Part shown: piece after piece, positions 1-8,585 of the stretch
How the letters are laid out: every line of letters begins with the position of its first letter
How positions within the stretch are numbered: position 1 is the first letter of the stretch
Assembly (NCBI GenBank): GCA_050997195.1
Contig: JBPCRE010000219.1
Coordinates: 1 to 25,008, forward strand
Source of the DNA: JACCZP01 sp050997195
GTDB lineage: Bacteria > Actinomycetota > Thermoleophilia > Solirubrobacterales > Thermoleophilaceae
DNA: 25,008 bases
Direction: 5' to 3'
The notes under the pieces: model-generated
Database searches by the model: none
What the model saw: the letters and a program-made list of their open reading frames with translations, nothing else
What the model was told of the DNA's origin: nothing
Program-made: the position numbers and the translations under genes

Positions 1-6
1 CCGGGC

Positions 7-360
7 TCAGTGGGTGCGGGCACGCTGGCGGTCGATGACGTTGCCGATGAGCTTGATCACGGCCGAGTCGCCGGTGACCTTCACGTGGCCGTCCTCGTAG
101 GCCTCCGCCCAGTCCTCGAGGCGCGCGTCCTTGGCCATCTCGTTGAAGAACGTGCGCTGCATCGTCACGTCCAGCCGCGCGTCACCCGCCGAGGCCTGGG
201 AGACCTTGGGCCCGGGAAGATCCACGCGCCAGATGGGCGCGGCCCCGCGGGCCTGGAGCTGCACGCGCATCACGAGCTTGAGCGGCTTGAGCGCGGGAAC
301 GTCCTCTCCGAAGCGTCGGATGGTCTGCTCGAGCAGGACTCGCGTGTCGGAAGCGCTCAT
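7..360 (-). CDS. SCP2 sterol-binding-domain-like protein
   Basis: This 117-residue protein has the size and pattern of a stand-alone SCP2 (sterol carrier protein 2) domain. Seen: an amphipathic N-terminal helix, a central beta-rich part (WRVDLPGPKV, ARLDVTMQ), and the typical late segment around residues 84-110 with EDGHVKVTGDSAVIKLIGNV, where family members bind a lipid or acyl chain in a hydrophobic tunnel. No signal peptide or membrane segment is visible, so it is probably cytosolic. It lies 70 bases after an acyl-CoA dehydrogenase on the same strand, which fits a role in fatty-acyl or lipid handling, though the ligand is unknown. The ATG is chosen because a TAGGAT box sits exactly 6 nt upstream, implying a leaderless transcript. 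The fold assignment is fairly sure; the function is inferred. Confidence 0.8.
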   Translation of the reverse strand: MSASDTRVLLEQTIRRFGEDVPALKPLKLVMRVQLQARGAAPIWRVDLPGPKVSQASAGDARLDVTMQRTFFNEMAKDARLEDWAEAYEDGHVKVTGDSAVIKLIGNVIDRQRARTH

Positions 361-366
361 GGCCTG

Positions 367-372
367 ATCCTA
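367..372 (-). promoter_or_regulatory. -10 box for leaderless SCP2-like gene
   Basis: On the minus strand TAGGAT is followed by 6 nt and then the ATG at 360. A -10 at this distance puts the transcription start on the A of the start codon. No Shine-Dalgarno sequence is present, consistent with a leaderless mRNA. Confidence 0.55.
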
Positions 373-430
373 GTTACCGGCGCCGTCGTGATCCCGCCCC
401 GCCTTCGCAGGCGCGCGCGTGCGTGCCGGA

Positions 431-1642
431 TCAGATCTTGTGCCGCTGCAACAGCTTCTTGCCGATCACCATCCGCTGGATCTCCGACGTGCCCTCCCCG
501 ATCAGCAGCAACGGGGCGTCGCGGTAGAGCCGCTCGATCTCGTACTCCTTCGAGTAGCCGTAGCCGCCGTGGATGCGGAAGGAGTCCTCGACCACCTCCT
601 TGCCGGTCTCCGACGCGAACAGCTTGGCCATGCCGGCCTCGAGGTCCGAACGCTCGCCGGCGTCCTTAAGCCGCGCCGCCTTCATGGTGAGCAGCCGCGC
701 GGCCTCGACCTTGGTGGCCATGTCGGCCAGCTTGAACTGGATGGCCTGGTGGTCCGCGATCTGCTTGCCGAAGGTCTTGCGCTCCTGCGCGTAGCGAAGC
801 GCCAGCTCGAGCGCGCGCTGGGCGATGCCCACCCCTCGCGCGGCCACGTTGACCCGACCCACCTCTAATGCGTCCATCATCTGGCCGAAGCCCTTGCCGA
901 GGCCTTCCTGTTCGCCTCCGAGCACGTTCTCGGGAGGGCAGCGGTAGTCGGCGTACACGAGCTCGGTGGACTCGACGCCCTTGTAGCCCATCTTCTTGAT
1001 CGGGGGCGGCACCGTGAGGCCCGCGTAGGGGCCCTCGTTCTCCGCGGCGCCCGGCTCCTTCTCGGTCACGAAGCAGGTCATGCCCCGGTACGGCGGGCTG
1101 GCGTCGGGGTCGGACTTTGCCAGCAGGAACACGAGGCCCGATCGCAGGCCGTTGGTGACCCACATCTTCTGGCCGTCGATCACCCAGTCCTCTCCGTCCT
1201 TCCTCGCGCGCGTGGAGATGGCCTGCACGTCCGAGCCAAGCCCGGGCTCGGACAGCGAGAAGGCCGCGCGGATCTCGCCGGTGGCCATGCGCGGCAGCCA
1301 ACGCCGGCGCTGCTCCTCGGTGCCGAACTTCATCAGCAGGTACGAGCCGATGAAGTGGGTGTTCACGATGCCCGACACCGAGATCCAGCCGCGGGAGAGC
1401 TCCTCGACGATCATCGCGTAGGTGGTGAGGTCGAGGCCCATTCCGTCGTACTCCTCGGGGATGGTCACGCCGAAGAGCCCGAGCCCCTTCATCTGCTCGA
1501 CCACCTCGTCCGGGAAGGAGTCCTCGTGATCGTGCTTCTCGGCCACGGGAAGAACCTGCTCATCGACGAACTGGCGGACCATCTCGATGATGGCGCGCTG
1601 CTCGTCCGTCCGGTCGGTATGGGGTGAGGTGGCAACGGCCAT
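431..1642 (-). CDS. acyl-CoA dehydrogenase
   Basis: This 403-residue protein is a full-length FAD-dependent acyl-CoA dehydrogenase, catalysing alpha,beta-dehydrogenation of an acyl-CoA thioester with electrons passed to ETF. The three family domains are in order: N-terminal helical (residues about 10-125), middle beta (about 126-225, with FSLSEPGLGSDV and WVTNG, flavin contacts), and C-terminal helical. Near the C-terminus, IHGGYGYSKEYEIERLYRDA followed by IGEGTSEIQR is the signature of short- or branched-chain members, the Glu in GEGT being the usual catalytic base position. The ATG is supported by TAGGAGG six bases upstream. An SCP2-like gene follows downstream and an acyl-CoA synthetase is divergent nearby, so a lipid or branched-chain catabolic role is likely. 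The exact substrate cannot be read from sequence. Confidence 0.95.
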   Translation of the reverse strand: MAVATSPHTDRTDEQRAIIEMVRQFVDEQVLPVAEKHDHEDSFPDEVVEQMKGLGLFGVTIPEEYDGMGLDLTTYAMIVEELSRGWISVSGIVNTHFIGSYLLMKFGTEEQRRRWLPRMATGEIRAAFSLSEPGLGSDVQAISTRARKDGEDWVIDGQKMWVTNGLRSGLVFLLAKSDPDASPPYRGMTCFVTEKEPGAAENEGPYAGLTVPPPIKKMGYKGVESTELVYADYRCPPENVLGGEQEGLGKGFGQMMDALEVGRVNVAARGVGIAQRALELALRYAQERKTFGKQIADHQAIQFKLADMATKVEAARLLTMKAARLKDAGERSDLEAGMAKLFASETGKEVVEDSFRIHGGYGYSKEYEIERLYRDAPLLLIGEGTSEIQRMVIGKKLLQRHKI

Positions 1643-1648
1643 CGGGGG

Positions 1649-1692
1649 CCTCCTACGTCAGGCTCGGGCTCGGTGGAGAGCGGGTCAGTCTA
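1649..1692 (-). promoter_or_regulatory. promoter -10 and Shine-Dalgarno of acyl-CoA dehydrogenase gene
   Basis: Minus-strand TAGGAGG at 1649-1655 lies 6 nt before the ATG at 1642. A TAGACT hexamer at 1687-1692 is a plausible -10, giving a leader of roughly 35-40 nt. Unlike many neighbours, this gene appears to have a conventional leader with a strong ribosome binding site. Confidence 0.45.
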
Positions 1693-1719
1693 CTTACGGG
1701 CCGGAGGCCCTCCCGGGCC

Positions 1720-1837
1720 CTCGCCACCCCTTAAGCCGTCTTGCAGAGCGGCTCAACGGGTGGCGAGAGGCAAGCGAGGGTAGGACGCAGGGAGCGTCGC
1801 CTGCGAAAGCAGGCGAGCGACCGAGGACAACGCCTCG
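1720..1837. other. hairpin-rich noncoding stretch between acyl-CoA dehydrogenase and NlpC/P60 genes
   Basis: No gene of either neighbour covers this stretch. It holds several stems: a perfect 10-bp inverted repeat (1720-1729 with 1758-1767) enclosing a 5-bp AGCCG/CGGCT stem (1734-1738 with 1749-1753); GACGC/GCGTC (1784-1788 with 1794-1798); an 8-bp stem TCGCCTGC/GCAGGCGA (1797-1804 with 1809-1816) capped by GAAA when read on the plus strand; and CGAGG/CCTCG (1822-1826 with 1833-1837). It could be an intergenic repeat, the 3' structure of the NlpC/P60 transcript, or a small structured RNA. I match it to no known RNA family, and the strand is not settled. Confidence 0.45.
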
Positions 1838-1856
1838 CGCAGGCTCTCGCCGCCCG

Positions 1857-2501
1857 TTAGAGGCCGACGGGGTGGCGGGCGGTGAAGCCCGCCGTGGGCC
1901 GCGCGTAGCCCCAACGAGGGCCCCTGCCCGGGGCGATGCCCCTGGCGGCGGCCTTGGAGTCGCGGAAGCCGGTGTCGAAGCGGAGCCCGGCGACCATCAT
2001 GTACATGTGCCCCGAGTGCGCGTAGGTAGTGATCCACTTGCCCGTGCCGGGCGCGCCCCAGCTCATGAACGGGCCCGAGGCCAGCGGGGAGTTGAGGAGA
2101 CCGCCACCGCGGAGCGCGTAGGACACTGCGCCCGAGCAGTCGTAGCCGGTGTCCTGGAAGGTGGGGCTGTGCCCGCCCCCGTAGCGGTAGGGCATCGCCG
2201 AGATCGCGTTGGCCGCGGCGATCACGGACTTGACCTGCGCCGGCGCGCTGGCCGGGGCCACCGCCTTGCCGCGCACGATGCGGGCCTTGGCGACCCTGCC
2301 GGTGGAGGAGGGCTCCTCGGCGGCGGGCGCGTCGGAGTCGGAGGCGGGCGCGTCGGAGTCGGAGTCGCCGCTCGAAGGCGAGCCGGAGCTCGGGGCGAGA
2401 CCGCCGCTGCCCGTGGCTCCGAACGCCGCGGCGGGAGCGAGGAAGGCGCTCGCGCATAGGCACGCGAAAAGCGCAAGCAGGTGTCGGCGAAGGGTCGGCA
2501 C
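1857..2501 (-). CDS. secreted NlpC/P60-type peptidoglycan hydrolase
   Basis: Starting at GTG 2501 gives 214 residues. Residues 1-28 form a signal peptide (two Arg, then a hydrophobic stretch ending near AAAFG). Residues 30-90 are a Ser/Asp/Ala/Pro linker with a duplicated SDSDAPA unit. The catalytic domain follows from about residue 91: YRYGGGH, then GYDCSGAVSYAL with probable nucleophile Cys122, then HSGHMYMMVAGLRFDT supplying the His (162 or 165). NlpC/P60 enzymes cleave peptide stems of peptidoglycan. The frame stays open upstream, but that part is the riboswitch, so the GTG directly before the signal peptide is the sensible start. A c-di-AMP aptamer ends 13 nt before it, the known arrangement for actinobacterial wall hydrolases. 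Family call is firm; cleavage specificity is unknown. Confidence 0.88.
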   Translation of the reverse strand: MPTLRRHLLALFACLCASAFLAPAAAFGATGSGGLAPSSGSPSSGDSDSDAPASDSDAPAAEEPSSTGRVAKARIVRGKAVAPASAPAQVKSVIAAANAISAMPYRYGGGHSPTFQDTGYDCSGAVSYALRGGGLLNSPLASGPFMSWGAPGTGKWITTYAHSGHMYMMVAGLRFDTGFRDSKAAARGIAPGRGPRWGYARPTAGFTARHPVGL

Positions 2502-2514
2502 GTATCTCTCTCGT

Positions 2515-2626
2515 GCGCCTGCGGGGTTAGCTGACGGGCTCGCGCTGAAAGAGCTTGCGCTACTCCTCGGAAGGAGATTCGCCCCGACTATCGGGTCCCC
2601 CGCTCCGCTCTCGCGGATTCGGCGTG
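2515..2626 (-). promoter_or_regulatory. c-di-AMP riboswitch (ydaO/yuaA class)
   Basis: The minus strand carries the conserved blocks of the class in order: CGCCGAATCC, GGGGGACCC, GGGGCGAATC, CTTTCAGCGCGAGCCCG, then GTCAGCTAACCCCGCAGGC. The aptamer ends about 13 nt before the GTG of the NlpC/P60 gene, leaving no space for a separate terminator, so control probably acts on translation or by folding with the GAGAGAGA start region. The class binds cyclic di-AMP and typically lowers wall-hydrolase expression when the ligand is abundant. A TACCTT hexamer at 2632-2637 is a weak -10 candidate just upstream. Confidence 0.92.
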
Positions 2627-2749
2627 GCGGGAAGGTAGCACTAGTTCGGGACGGGTGTTGGTGCTTTTCCGTGAACTTGGTCACAGACTTGCAATCGGCG
2701 TGTCGTCCAACCGAGAGTCGGCGGCGCTGCGCCTGGCATCCTCGCCCGC

Positions 2750-4171
2750 GTGAACTTCGCCCGAGACGTGGTGGACGCGGCCTCCCCGGGCGAGCTCGCG
2801 CTCGTGGCCCTCGGCCGCGACGGCACGCGCTCGGAGCTCAGCTTCGGCGAGGTGGCCGACCGCTCCGCGCGCCTCGCGGGCACGCTGCTCGCGCGCGGCA
2901 CCCGACCCGGTGACGTGGTGATGACCCTCGTGGGCAACCGCCCCGAGTGGGTGTTCGCCCTCGTCGCCGCGTGGCGCATCGGCGCCGTGGCCCTTCCGTG
3001 CGCTGAGATGCTGCGCCCCCGCGATCTCCGCGCCCGCATAGACGCCGTCGAGCCGCGCGTGGTGTCGGCCGACGAGCGCAACCTCGCGACCGTCGAGGAG
3101 GCGGGCTTCACCGGCGAGGTGCTGGCGATGCCCGACGAGCGACTGTTCGCCTCGCCCCCGAGCCCCGCCGCCGCCCTGCGCCCGGAGGATCCGGCGCTGA
3201 TCGTGTTCACCAGCGGCACCGCCGGCGCGCCGAAGCCAGTGCGCCACGGGCAGCGCTATCTCACCGGCCAGTCGGTCCAGGCCGAGCACTGGTTCGGCGC
3301 GCGAGCGGGTGAGCTTGCCTGGTGCACCGCGACCTCGGGCTGGTCGAAGTCGGCCCGCAACGCCTTCCTGGCCCCCTGGCTGGGAGGCGCGGCCGCCCTG
3401 CTCGAGGACCGCCGTTTCGATCCCGCCGCACGGCTCGAGACGCTCGAGCGCGAAGGCGTGGCCGTGCTGTGCATGGCGCCCACCGAGTACCGCACGGTGG
3501 CCAAGAACGCGGAGCTTCGGGCTCTTCCCGCCCTTCGCCACGCCGTGGCCGCGGGGGAGCCGCTGAACCCGGAGATCGTGCGCCTCTGGCAGGAGAAGAC
3601 GGGCGTGGCCATCCACGACGGCTACGGGCAGACCGAGACCGGGGCGCTCACGGGCATGCCCATCGGCCCGCCGGTGCGCCCGGGCTCCATGGGCCGGCCG
3701 CTGCCGGGCTTCCGCCTCTGGGTGCAGGACGGCGAGCTGTGCGCGGACCCGGCGAGCGTGCCCACCTTCTTCCTCGATGCTCCGACCGGTACGTGGCGGA
3801 CCGGCGATCGGGTGCGCGAGGACGCCGAGGGCTACCTCTGGTTCGAGGGGCGCGCCGACGACGTGATCGTGTCCGCGGGCTACCGGATCGGGCCCTTCGA
3901 GGTTGAGTCGGCGCTCGTGTCCCATCCCGCGGTGGCCGAGGCGGCGGCGGTGGCCGCTCCGGATCCCGAGCGGGGCACCGTGGTGCGCGCGGTGATCGTC
4001 CTGCGCTCGGGCGCGAAGCAGAGCGAGAGCCTCGCCCGGGAGATCCAGGAGCACGTCAAGCGCGTGACCGCCCCCTACAAGTATCCGCGCATCGTCGAGT
4101 TCGCCTCCGCCCTCCCGAAGACGGCGAGCGGGAAGATCCGGCGCGCGGAGCTGCGCGGGGACTCAAACTGA
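2750..4171 (+). CDS. AMP-forming acyl-CoA synthetase
   Basis: This 473-residue protein belongs to the ANL adenylating-enzyme superfamily, which activates a carboxylic acid with ATP and transfers it to CoA. Motifs seen: the P-loop-like FTSGTAGAPKPVRHG (about residue 160), DGYGQTETG (A5), TGDRVREDAEGYLWFEGRADD (A7/A8 hinge), SAGYRIGPFEVESAL, and the C-terminal KTASGKIRRAEL with the adenylation lysine. It is shorter than typical 540-residue members because the N-terminus is compact. The pattern is closest to medium-chain (MACS-like) synthetases, but the substrate is not determined. The GTG start is the first in the frame and matches the expected N-terminus; there is no good Shine-Dalgarno sequence, and a weak TGGCAT box lies about 10 nt upstream. 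It diverges from the riboswitch-controlled NlpC/P60 gene. Confidence 0.92.
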   Translation: MNFARDVVDAASPGELALVALGRDGTRSELSFGEVADRSARLAGTLLARGTRPGDVVMTLVGNRPEWVFALVAAWRIGAVALPCAEMLRPRDLRARIDAVEPRVVSADERNLATVEEAGFTGEVLAMPDERLFASPPSPAAALRPEDPALIVFTSGTAGAPKPVRHGQRYLTGQSVQAEHWFGARAGELAWCTATSGWSKSARNAFLAPWLGGAAALLEDRRFDPAARLETLEREGVAVLCMAPTEYRTVAKNAELRALPALRHAVAAGEPLNPEIVRLWQEKTGVAIHDGYGQTETGALTGMPIGPPVRPGSMGRPLPGFRLWVQDGELCADPASVPTFFLDAPTGTWRTGDRVREDAEGYLWFEGRADDVIVSAGYRIGPFEVESALVSHPAVAEAAAVAAPDPERGTVVRAVIVLRSGAKQSESLAREIQEHVKRVTAPYKYPRIVEFASALPKTASGKIRRAELRGDSN

Positions 4172-4182
4172 CCACGGGCGGG

Positions 4183-4188
4183 TAGCGT
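4183..4188 (+). promoter_or_regulatory. -10 box for leaderless DUF255-family gene
   Basis: TAGCGT lies exactly 6 nt before the ATG at 4195, in the 23-base gap after the acyl-CoA synthetase stop. No Shine-Dalgarno sequence is visible. The gene can therefore be transcribed on its own as a leaderless message. Confidence 0.55.
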
Positions 4189-4194
4189 CGGGCC

Positions 4195-6153
<1,959 letters not shown>

Positions 6154-6190
6154 GCCGCGCCGCAGCGCGATGGCCCGAGCAGGCTCCGTC

Positions 6191-6688
6191 TCAGCCCGCG
6201 TCGCCTCTCTTCGCCGCCTCCATGGCCTTCATCACCGTGTCCCTGAAGGGCACGTCGGTGCCCTCGGGGAAGCTCTTGCCCTGCGCCGGCCCGGTCATGG
6301 ACAGCACCGTGCCGGTATCCGGGTGCTCCGCGACCTCGGGAAAGCGCATGGTGGAGATCATGATGATGCGGGCCGGCTCCTCGCCGGGGTTGCTCACGCG
6401 GTGAGCGCCGCGGGGCCCGCGTGGGAAGGCGACGACTGCGCCGGGCTCGAGCCGGCGCGCCCCGTCGGGCGACCGCAGCTCGGGCGCGCCCGAGAGCACG
6501 AGGAGCATCTCCTCGTTGCCGTGGTGGAGGTGGTAGGGCGAGATGGCCCCGCCCGGGTCGAGCTCGTAGAGCGACGCCCCGAGCTCCTCGGCTCCGGCGC
6601 GCGGGCCGAGCTGCATGGCCCGGGAGCGAAACGGCTCCTCCGAGAAGTCCCTGTCCCACTCGGGCTCGTTGATGTTGGCGTCGGCCAC
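6191..6688 (-). CDS. cupin-domain protein
   Basis: Starting at GTG 6688 gives 165 residues with one cupin barrel. Cupin motif 1 is visible as SPYHLHHGNEEMLLVLSG (metal-ligand His and Glu positions), and motif 2 as FPRGPRGAHRVSNPG (ligand His). Such proteins bind a metal and may be dioxygenases, isomerases or small-molecule sensors; nothing here narrows it. The frame remains open far upstream but then only shadows the permease, so the start is set by the TAGGTT box 7 nt before GTG (leaderless pattern). It begins 20 bases after the ABC permease stop on the same strand, so it may also be the last cistron of that operon. Confidence 0.82.
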   Translation of the reverse strand: MADANINEPEWDRDFSEEPFRSRAMQLGPRAGAEELGASLYELDPGGAISPYHLHHGNEEMLLVLSGAPELRSPDGARRLEPGAVVAFPRGPRGAHRVSNPGEEPARIIMISTMRFPEVAEHPDTGTVLSMTGPAQGKSFPEGTDVPFRDTVMKAMEAAKRGDAG

Positions 6689-6695
6689 GCCCGGA

Positions 6696-6701
6696 AACCT
6701 A
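6696..6701 (-). promoter_or_regulatory. -10 box for leaderless cupin gene
   Basis: TAGGTT on the minus strand is followed by 7 nt and the GTG at 6688. It lies just past the permease stop codon (6709-6711). No Shine-Dalgarno sequence precedes the GTG at a useful distance. Confidence 0.5.
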
Positions 6702-6708
6702 CCGCCTC

Positions 6709-7512
6709 CTACCCCCCGGCCACGTCGCGCCGCAGGAAGACCACGAGCGCCGCGAAGAGCGCTGGTATCGCGTAGAGGGAGCTCACCCAGGCGGCTCGCA
6801 CCACCGGAGCCCAGTCCATCGGCTCGCGCAGGAGCCCGACCCACGCCGAGAACTGCGTGGTGAGCAGGTACGGGCGGATGGCCTCGAGGCTCGAGAACAC
6901 CCCGAGGAGCTGCATCACGAGGGAGAGGATGAGCGTGCCCACCACGGCGGCCGAGGAGTTGCGCGTCACCGTCGAGAGGAGCAGGGCGATGCTCGCGATG
7001 GCCAGCATCGGCAGCAGGTAGACGCCGAGGCTCAGCATCGTGGCCCCGAGGGCCCGGCTTGCCGAGAGCTCGCCCCCCGAGAGGGACGGCACGGGATCGA
7101 ACCCGTAGAGGACGCTGCCGATGCCCCCGGCCGTGAGGGTCATGAGCAGGAGCGCGACGGCGGCGTAGAGCCCCGCGGCCAGGCCCTTGCCGGCGAAGAT
7201 GCGCCCGCGATCGAACGAGCGGGTGAGGATGGTCTTCAGGGTGCCGTTGGCGTCCTCGGAGGCCACGATGTCTCCCGCCACCAGCGCGGTGATGAGCGGG
7301 AAGAGCCAGATCGAGCCGAAGAGCAGCATCACGAGCGGGATGGCGAGCCCCGATTCGCGCACGATGCCCCCGAAGGGGATCTCCTCGGGCGAGCCCGTGG
7401 AGAACACGAGGACGCCGATGAAGATGAGCGGCACCACTACCGCGGCGCCGAGCCCGAGGTAGGTGCGCTTCTGGGCGGCGAGCTTGCGGATCTCCCACCG
7501 GAAGACGGTCAT
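6709..7512 (-). CDS. ABC-2 type transporter permease
   Basis: This 267-residue integral membrane protein is the membrane half of an ABC exporter. It starts MTVFRWEIRKLAAQKRTYLG, the usual cytoplasmic N-terminus of ABC-2 permeases, followed by about six hydrophobic segments: VVVPLIFIGVLVF, LVMLLFGSIWLFPLITALVAG, LAAGLYAAVALLLMTLTAGG, SLGVYLLPMLAIASIALLL, AAVVGTLILSLVMQLLGVF, and AAWVSSLYAIPALFAALVVFL near the C-terminus. The loop DANGTLKTILTRSFDRGRIF after the second segment is characteristic of the family. ATG 7512 is preferred because GGGAG lies just before it; an in-frame GTG at 7527, overlapping the end of the ATPase gene, is an alternative. The ATPase directly upstream is the obvious partner. 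The substrate is unknown. Confidence 0.9.
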   Translation of the reverse strand: MTVFRWEIRKLAAQKRTYLGLGAAVVVPLIFIGVLVFSTGSPEEIPFGGIVRESGLAIPLVMLLFGSIWLFPLITALVAGDIVASEDANGTLKTILTRSFDRGRIFAGKGLAAGLYAAVALLLMTLTAGGIGSVLYGFDPVPSLSGGELSASRALGATMLSLGVYLLPMLAIASIALLLSTVTRNSSAAVVGTLILSLVMQLLGVFSSLEAIRPYLLTTQFSAWVGLLREPMDWAPVVRAAWVSSLYAIPALFAALVVFLRRDVAGG

Positions 7513-7529
7513 CACTCCCGGGCTCACCG

Positions 7530-8585
7530 CTACGCCCGCCGTCCTGCCGGCTCCGGCGCTCGCGCGGTCTCGCGGGGCGGCGCCTCGGCCGGCGCGGCCG
7601 CGAGAGGATCGAGAGGATCGGCCTCTCCATCCTCTCCCTCGGTGAGCCGGAAGAAGAGCTCCTCGAGGGTCGCGGTGTGCGGCACCAACGCCCGGATGCC
7701 CACGCCGGCCTCGCCGAGGGCGACGGAGAGCGCGGCCACCGCAGGCTCCTCGGCGGCGAGACGAAGGCCGCCGTTCTCCACCACCACGTCGGTCACGCCC
7801 GGCTGGGCGGCGGCGAGCCCGCGGGCGCGGGAGTCGTCGGTGGTCTCGAGCCGGTAGGCGCCGCGGGCCGAGGCCAGCAGATCGGCGAGATGGTCTTCGT
7901 AGATCACGCGCCCGGAGCGCACGATGGCCACCCGGCTGCAGAGCTCCTCGACCTCGCCGAGAAGGTGGCTCGAGAGCATGACGGTCATGCCCTCCCCGGC
8001 CAGGCGCTTGACGAGCGCGCGCATGTCGCGCATGCCGGCCGGGTCGAGCCCGGTGGCGGGCTCGTCGAGCAGGAGCAGGCGCGGCCTGCGGAGCAGCGCG
8101 GACGCGATCCCGAGGCGCTGCTTCATGCCGTGGGAGAAGCCCCCCACCCGGTCGCGGCGCCGAGCGGTGAGCTCGACGGTGTCGAGGGCCTCCCCGATGC
8201 ACGCCTTCGCGCCGTCGCCGTCGTAGGCGGCGAGGAGCTCGAGGTTCTTCAGCGCGGACAGGTAGGGGTAGAAGCGGGGCTCTTCGACGAACCCCGCCAC
8301 CCCATCGAGGGCGGCGGCACCCTCGGCGAGCGGGTCCCGGCCGAACAGCCGCACGCTGCCCTCCGTGGGGCGGATGAGCCCGAGGAGCATGCGCAGCGAG
8401 GTGGTCTTGCCGGCCCCGTTCGGCCCGAGGTAGCCGTACACGTCGCCGGGGGCCACCGTGAGATCCACGCCGTTGACGGCCGTGAGATCGCCGTAGCGCT
8501 TCACCAGGCCGCGGGCCTCGATGGGCGGGGCGCCGCCTTGGGCGACGCCCGACCTCGAGCCCAAGGTACCGACGCCGTCGCTCAC
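7530..8585 (-). CDS. ABC transporter ATP-binding protein
   Basis: This 351-residue protein contains a complete ABC nucleotide-binding domain from about residue 22 to 235: Walker A GPNGAGKTT, signature FSHGMKQRLGIA, Walker B LLLLDEP with TGLDPAGM, and the switch histidine in LSSHLL. A C-terminal extension of about 100 residues resembles the DUF4162-type tail of drug or antibiotic exporters, ending in a Pro/Ala/Arg-rich tail. The GTG start (8585) overlaps the TGA of the upstream LolA-like gene as GTGA, so the two are translationally coupled. With the permease downstream it should form an exporter of the CcmA/NatA type. The transported molecule cannot be told from sequence. Confidence 0.93.
   Translation of the reverse strand: MSDGVGTLGSRSGVAQGGAPPIEARGLVKRYGDLTAVNGVDLTVAPGDVYGYLGPNGAGKTTSLRMLLGLIRPTEGSVRLFGRDPLAEGAAALDGVAGFVEEPRFYPYLSALKNLELLAAYDGDGAKACIGEALDTVELTARRRDRVGGFSHGMKQRLGIASALLRRPRLLLLDEPATGLDPAGMRDMRALVKRLAGEGMTVMLSSHLLGEVEELCSRVAIVRSGRVIYEDHLADLLASARGAYRLETTDDSRARGLAAAQPGVTDVVVENGGLRLAAEEPAVAALSVALGEAGVGIRALVPHTATLEELFFRLTEGEDGEADPLDPLAAAPAEAPPRETARAPEPAGRRA

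Noticed and set aside
2502..2684. ATG 2684 as start of the NlpC/P60 protein (275 residues)
   Set aside because: The extra 61 codons run through the c-di-AMP riboswitch and would bury the signal peptide. GTG 2501 puts the signal peptide at the N-terminus.
2681..4054. 457-residue minus-strand open frame
   Set aside because: Antisense to the acyl-CoA synthetase, which has all ANL motifs. Composition is typical of a GC-driven shadow frame.
6191..7630. 479-residue fusion of an Arg-rich domain to the cupin
   Set aside because: The first 310 residues are a shadow of the ABC permease and ATPase genes. The cupin starts at GTG 6688 with its own -10 box.
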